Source: Bacteroidales bacterium (GTDB lineage Bacteria; Bacteroidota; Bacteroidia; Bacteroidales; VadinHA17). Taken from it: a DNA stretch of 6,457 nt. How positions within the stretch are numbered: position 1 is the stretch's first letter; every line of letters starts with the position of its first letter. The stretch covers positions 1 to 6,457 of the forward strand of contig WFRO01000531.1 of the NCBI GenBank assembly GCA_015486475.1, written 5' to 3'. A model generated the notes under the pieces. That model saw nothing but the letters and a program-made list of their open reading frames with translations. It had not been told where the DNA came from and did not search any database. Shown here in pieces: positions 6,188-6,457 of this stretch. Made by a program: the position numbers and the translations under genes.

Positions 6188-6457
6188 ATGAAAAATAAAC
6201 TGAAGGATGTATTCGGACAATTCAAATGCGAAGGCACCTTTGAAGAAGGCGCTCCTTTCGGCTCGGGACATATCCACGACACCTACAGGGTGACCACCAC
6301 CGAAGCGGACAAACCCAATTATATCCTGCAGCGCATCAACACCAACATCTTCCGCGATGTGGAGGAGCTGCAGAACAATATCTTCCTGGTCACCTCCCAT
6401 ATCCGCAAAAAACTGGACGCCATCCCCGGCTCCGACCCCGACCGGGAGACGCTGACG
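6188..6457 (+). CDS. NahK-like N-acetylhexosamine 1-kinase, N-terminal 90 residues (cut by window edge)
   Basis: Phosphotransferase of the aminoglycoside-kinase fold, probably making GlcNAc-1-P or GalNAc-1-P from ATP in the cytoplasm. From the ATG at 6188 the frame stays open for 90 codons to the window end. The segment EGAPFGSGHIHDTYRVTT (20-37), YILQRINTNIFRDVEELQNN (45-64) and IFLVTSHIRKKL (65-76) aligns closely with the bifidobacterial NahK N-terminus as I recall it (YGDGHINTTYLVTT, YILQQMNTSIF, LVTSTLK). The glycine-rich FGSGHIHDTY (24-33) is the nucleotide loop, and Gln48 occupies the strand where many APH kinases carry lysine, as in NahK. The catalytic HGD and metal-binding Asp regions lie outside the window. 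In bifidobacteria NahK works with a galacto-N-biose phosphorylase; none is visible here. Its presence fits GalNAc released by the GH109 enzyme. It is separated from the permease by 295 bp of repeats, so it probably has its own promoter. Confidence 0.83.
   Translation, partial: MKNKLKDVFGQFKCEGTFEEGAPFGSGHIHDTYRVTTTEADKPNYILQRINTNIFRDVEELQNNIFLVTSHIRKKLDAIPGSDPDRETLT

Overview
The window looks like chromosomal DNA from a member of the Bacteroidota, probably Bacteroidales; the genus cannot be decided from sequence alone. Four things point there. Start codons follow A/T-rich leaders without Shine-Dalgarno motifs. The one large divergent intergenic region has sequences resembling the Bacteroides -7 (TAnnTTTG) and -33 (TTTG) promoter elements. 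The gene complement is a lipoprotein GH29 fucosidase with a PA14 domain, a GH109 enzyme with a twin-arginine leader, and an FHS-type sugar permease. Coding regions are GC-rich, while the control region is very AT-rich.

Layout. On the minus strand, reading from about 3055 down to 1, lies a compact operon: a GbsR/MarR-type regulator (3024-2557), a GH29 alpha-L-fucosidase (2534-480) and the first 150 codons of L-fucose isomerase fucI (451 to the window edge). The gaps are 22 and 28 bp. On the plus strand, reading away from the same 178-bp control region, lie a GH109 alpha-N-acetylgalactosaminidase-type enzyme (3203-4588) and, 32 bp later, an FHS-family sugar/H+ symporter (4621-5892). A 295-bp non-coding stretch follows. 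It holds a 17-unit heptanucleotide array, a small hairpin and spaced CTTTGCG repeats. Then comes the first 90 codons of a NahK-like N-acetylhexosamine 1-kinase (6188 to the window edge).

How the genes fit together. GH29 releases L-fucose from glycans and FucI isomerises it to L-fuculose. GH109 releases alpha-linked GalNAc. The permease would carry a freed monosaccharide across the inner membrane, and the NahK-like kinase would phosphorylate GlcNAc or GalNAc at C1. The region reads as a host-type (mucin or blood-group-like) glycan salvage locus handling both fucose and N-acetylhexosamine. A perfect 8-8-8 inverted repeat at 3080-3103, lying between the two candidate promoters, is the best candidate operator for the regulator. 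No SusC/SusD pair, fuculokinase or fuculose-phosphate aldolase is in view, but both ends of the window are cut inside genes.

No wholly new gene system is evident. The least explained structures are the phase-locked heptamer array directly behind the permease stop codon and the loss of two proton-coupling carboxylates in the permease.
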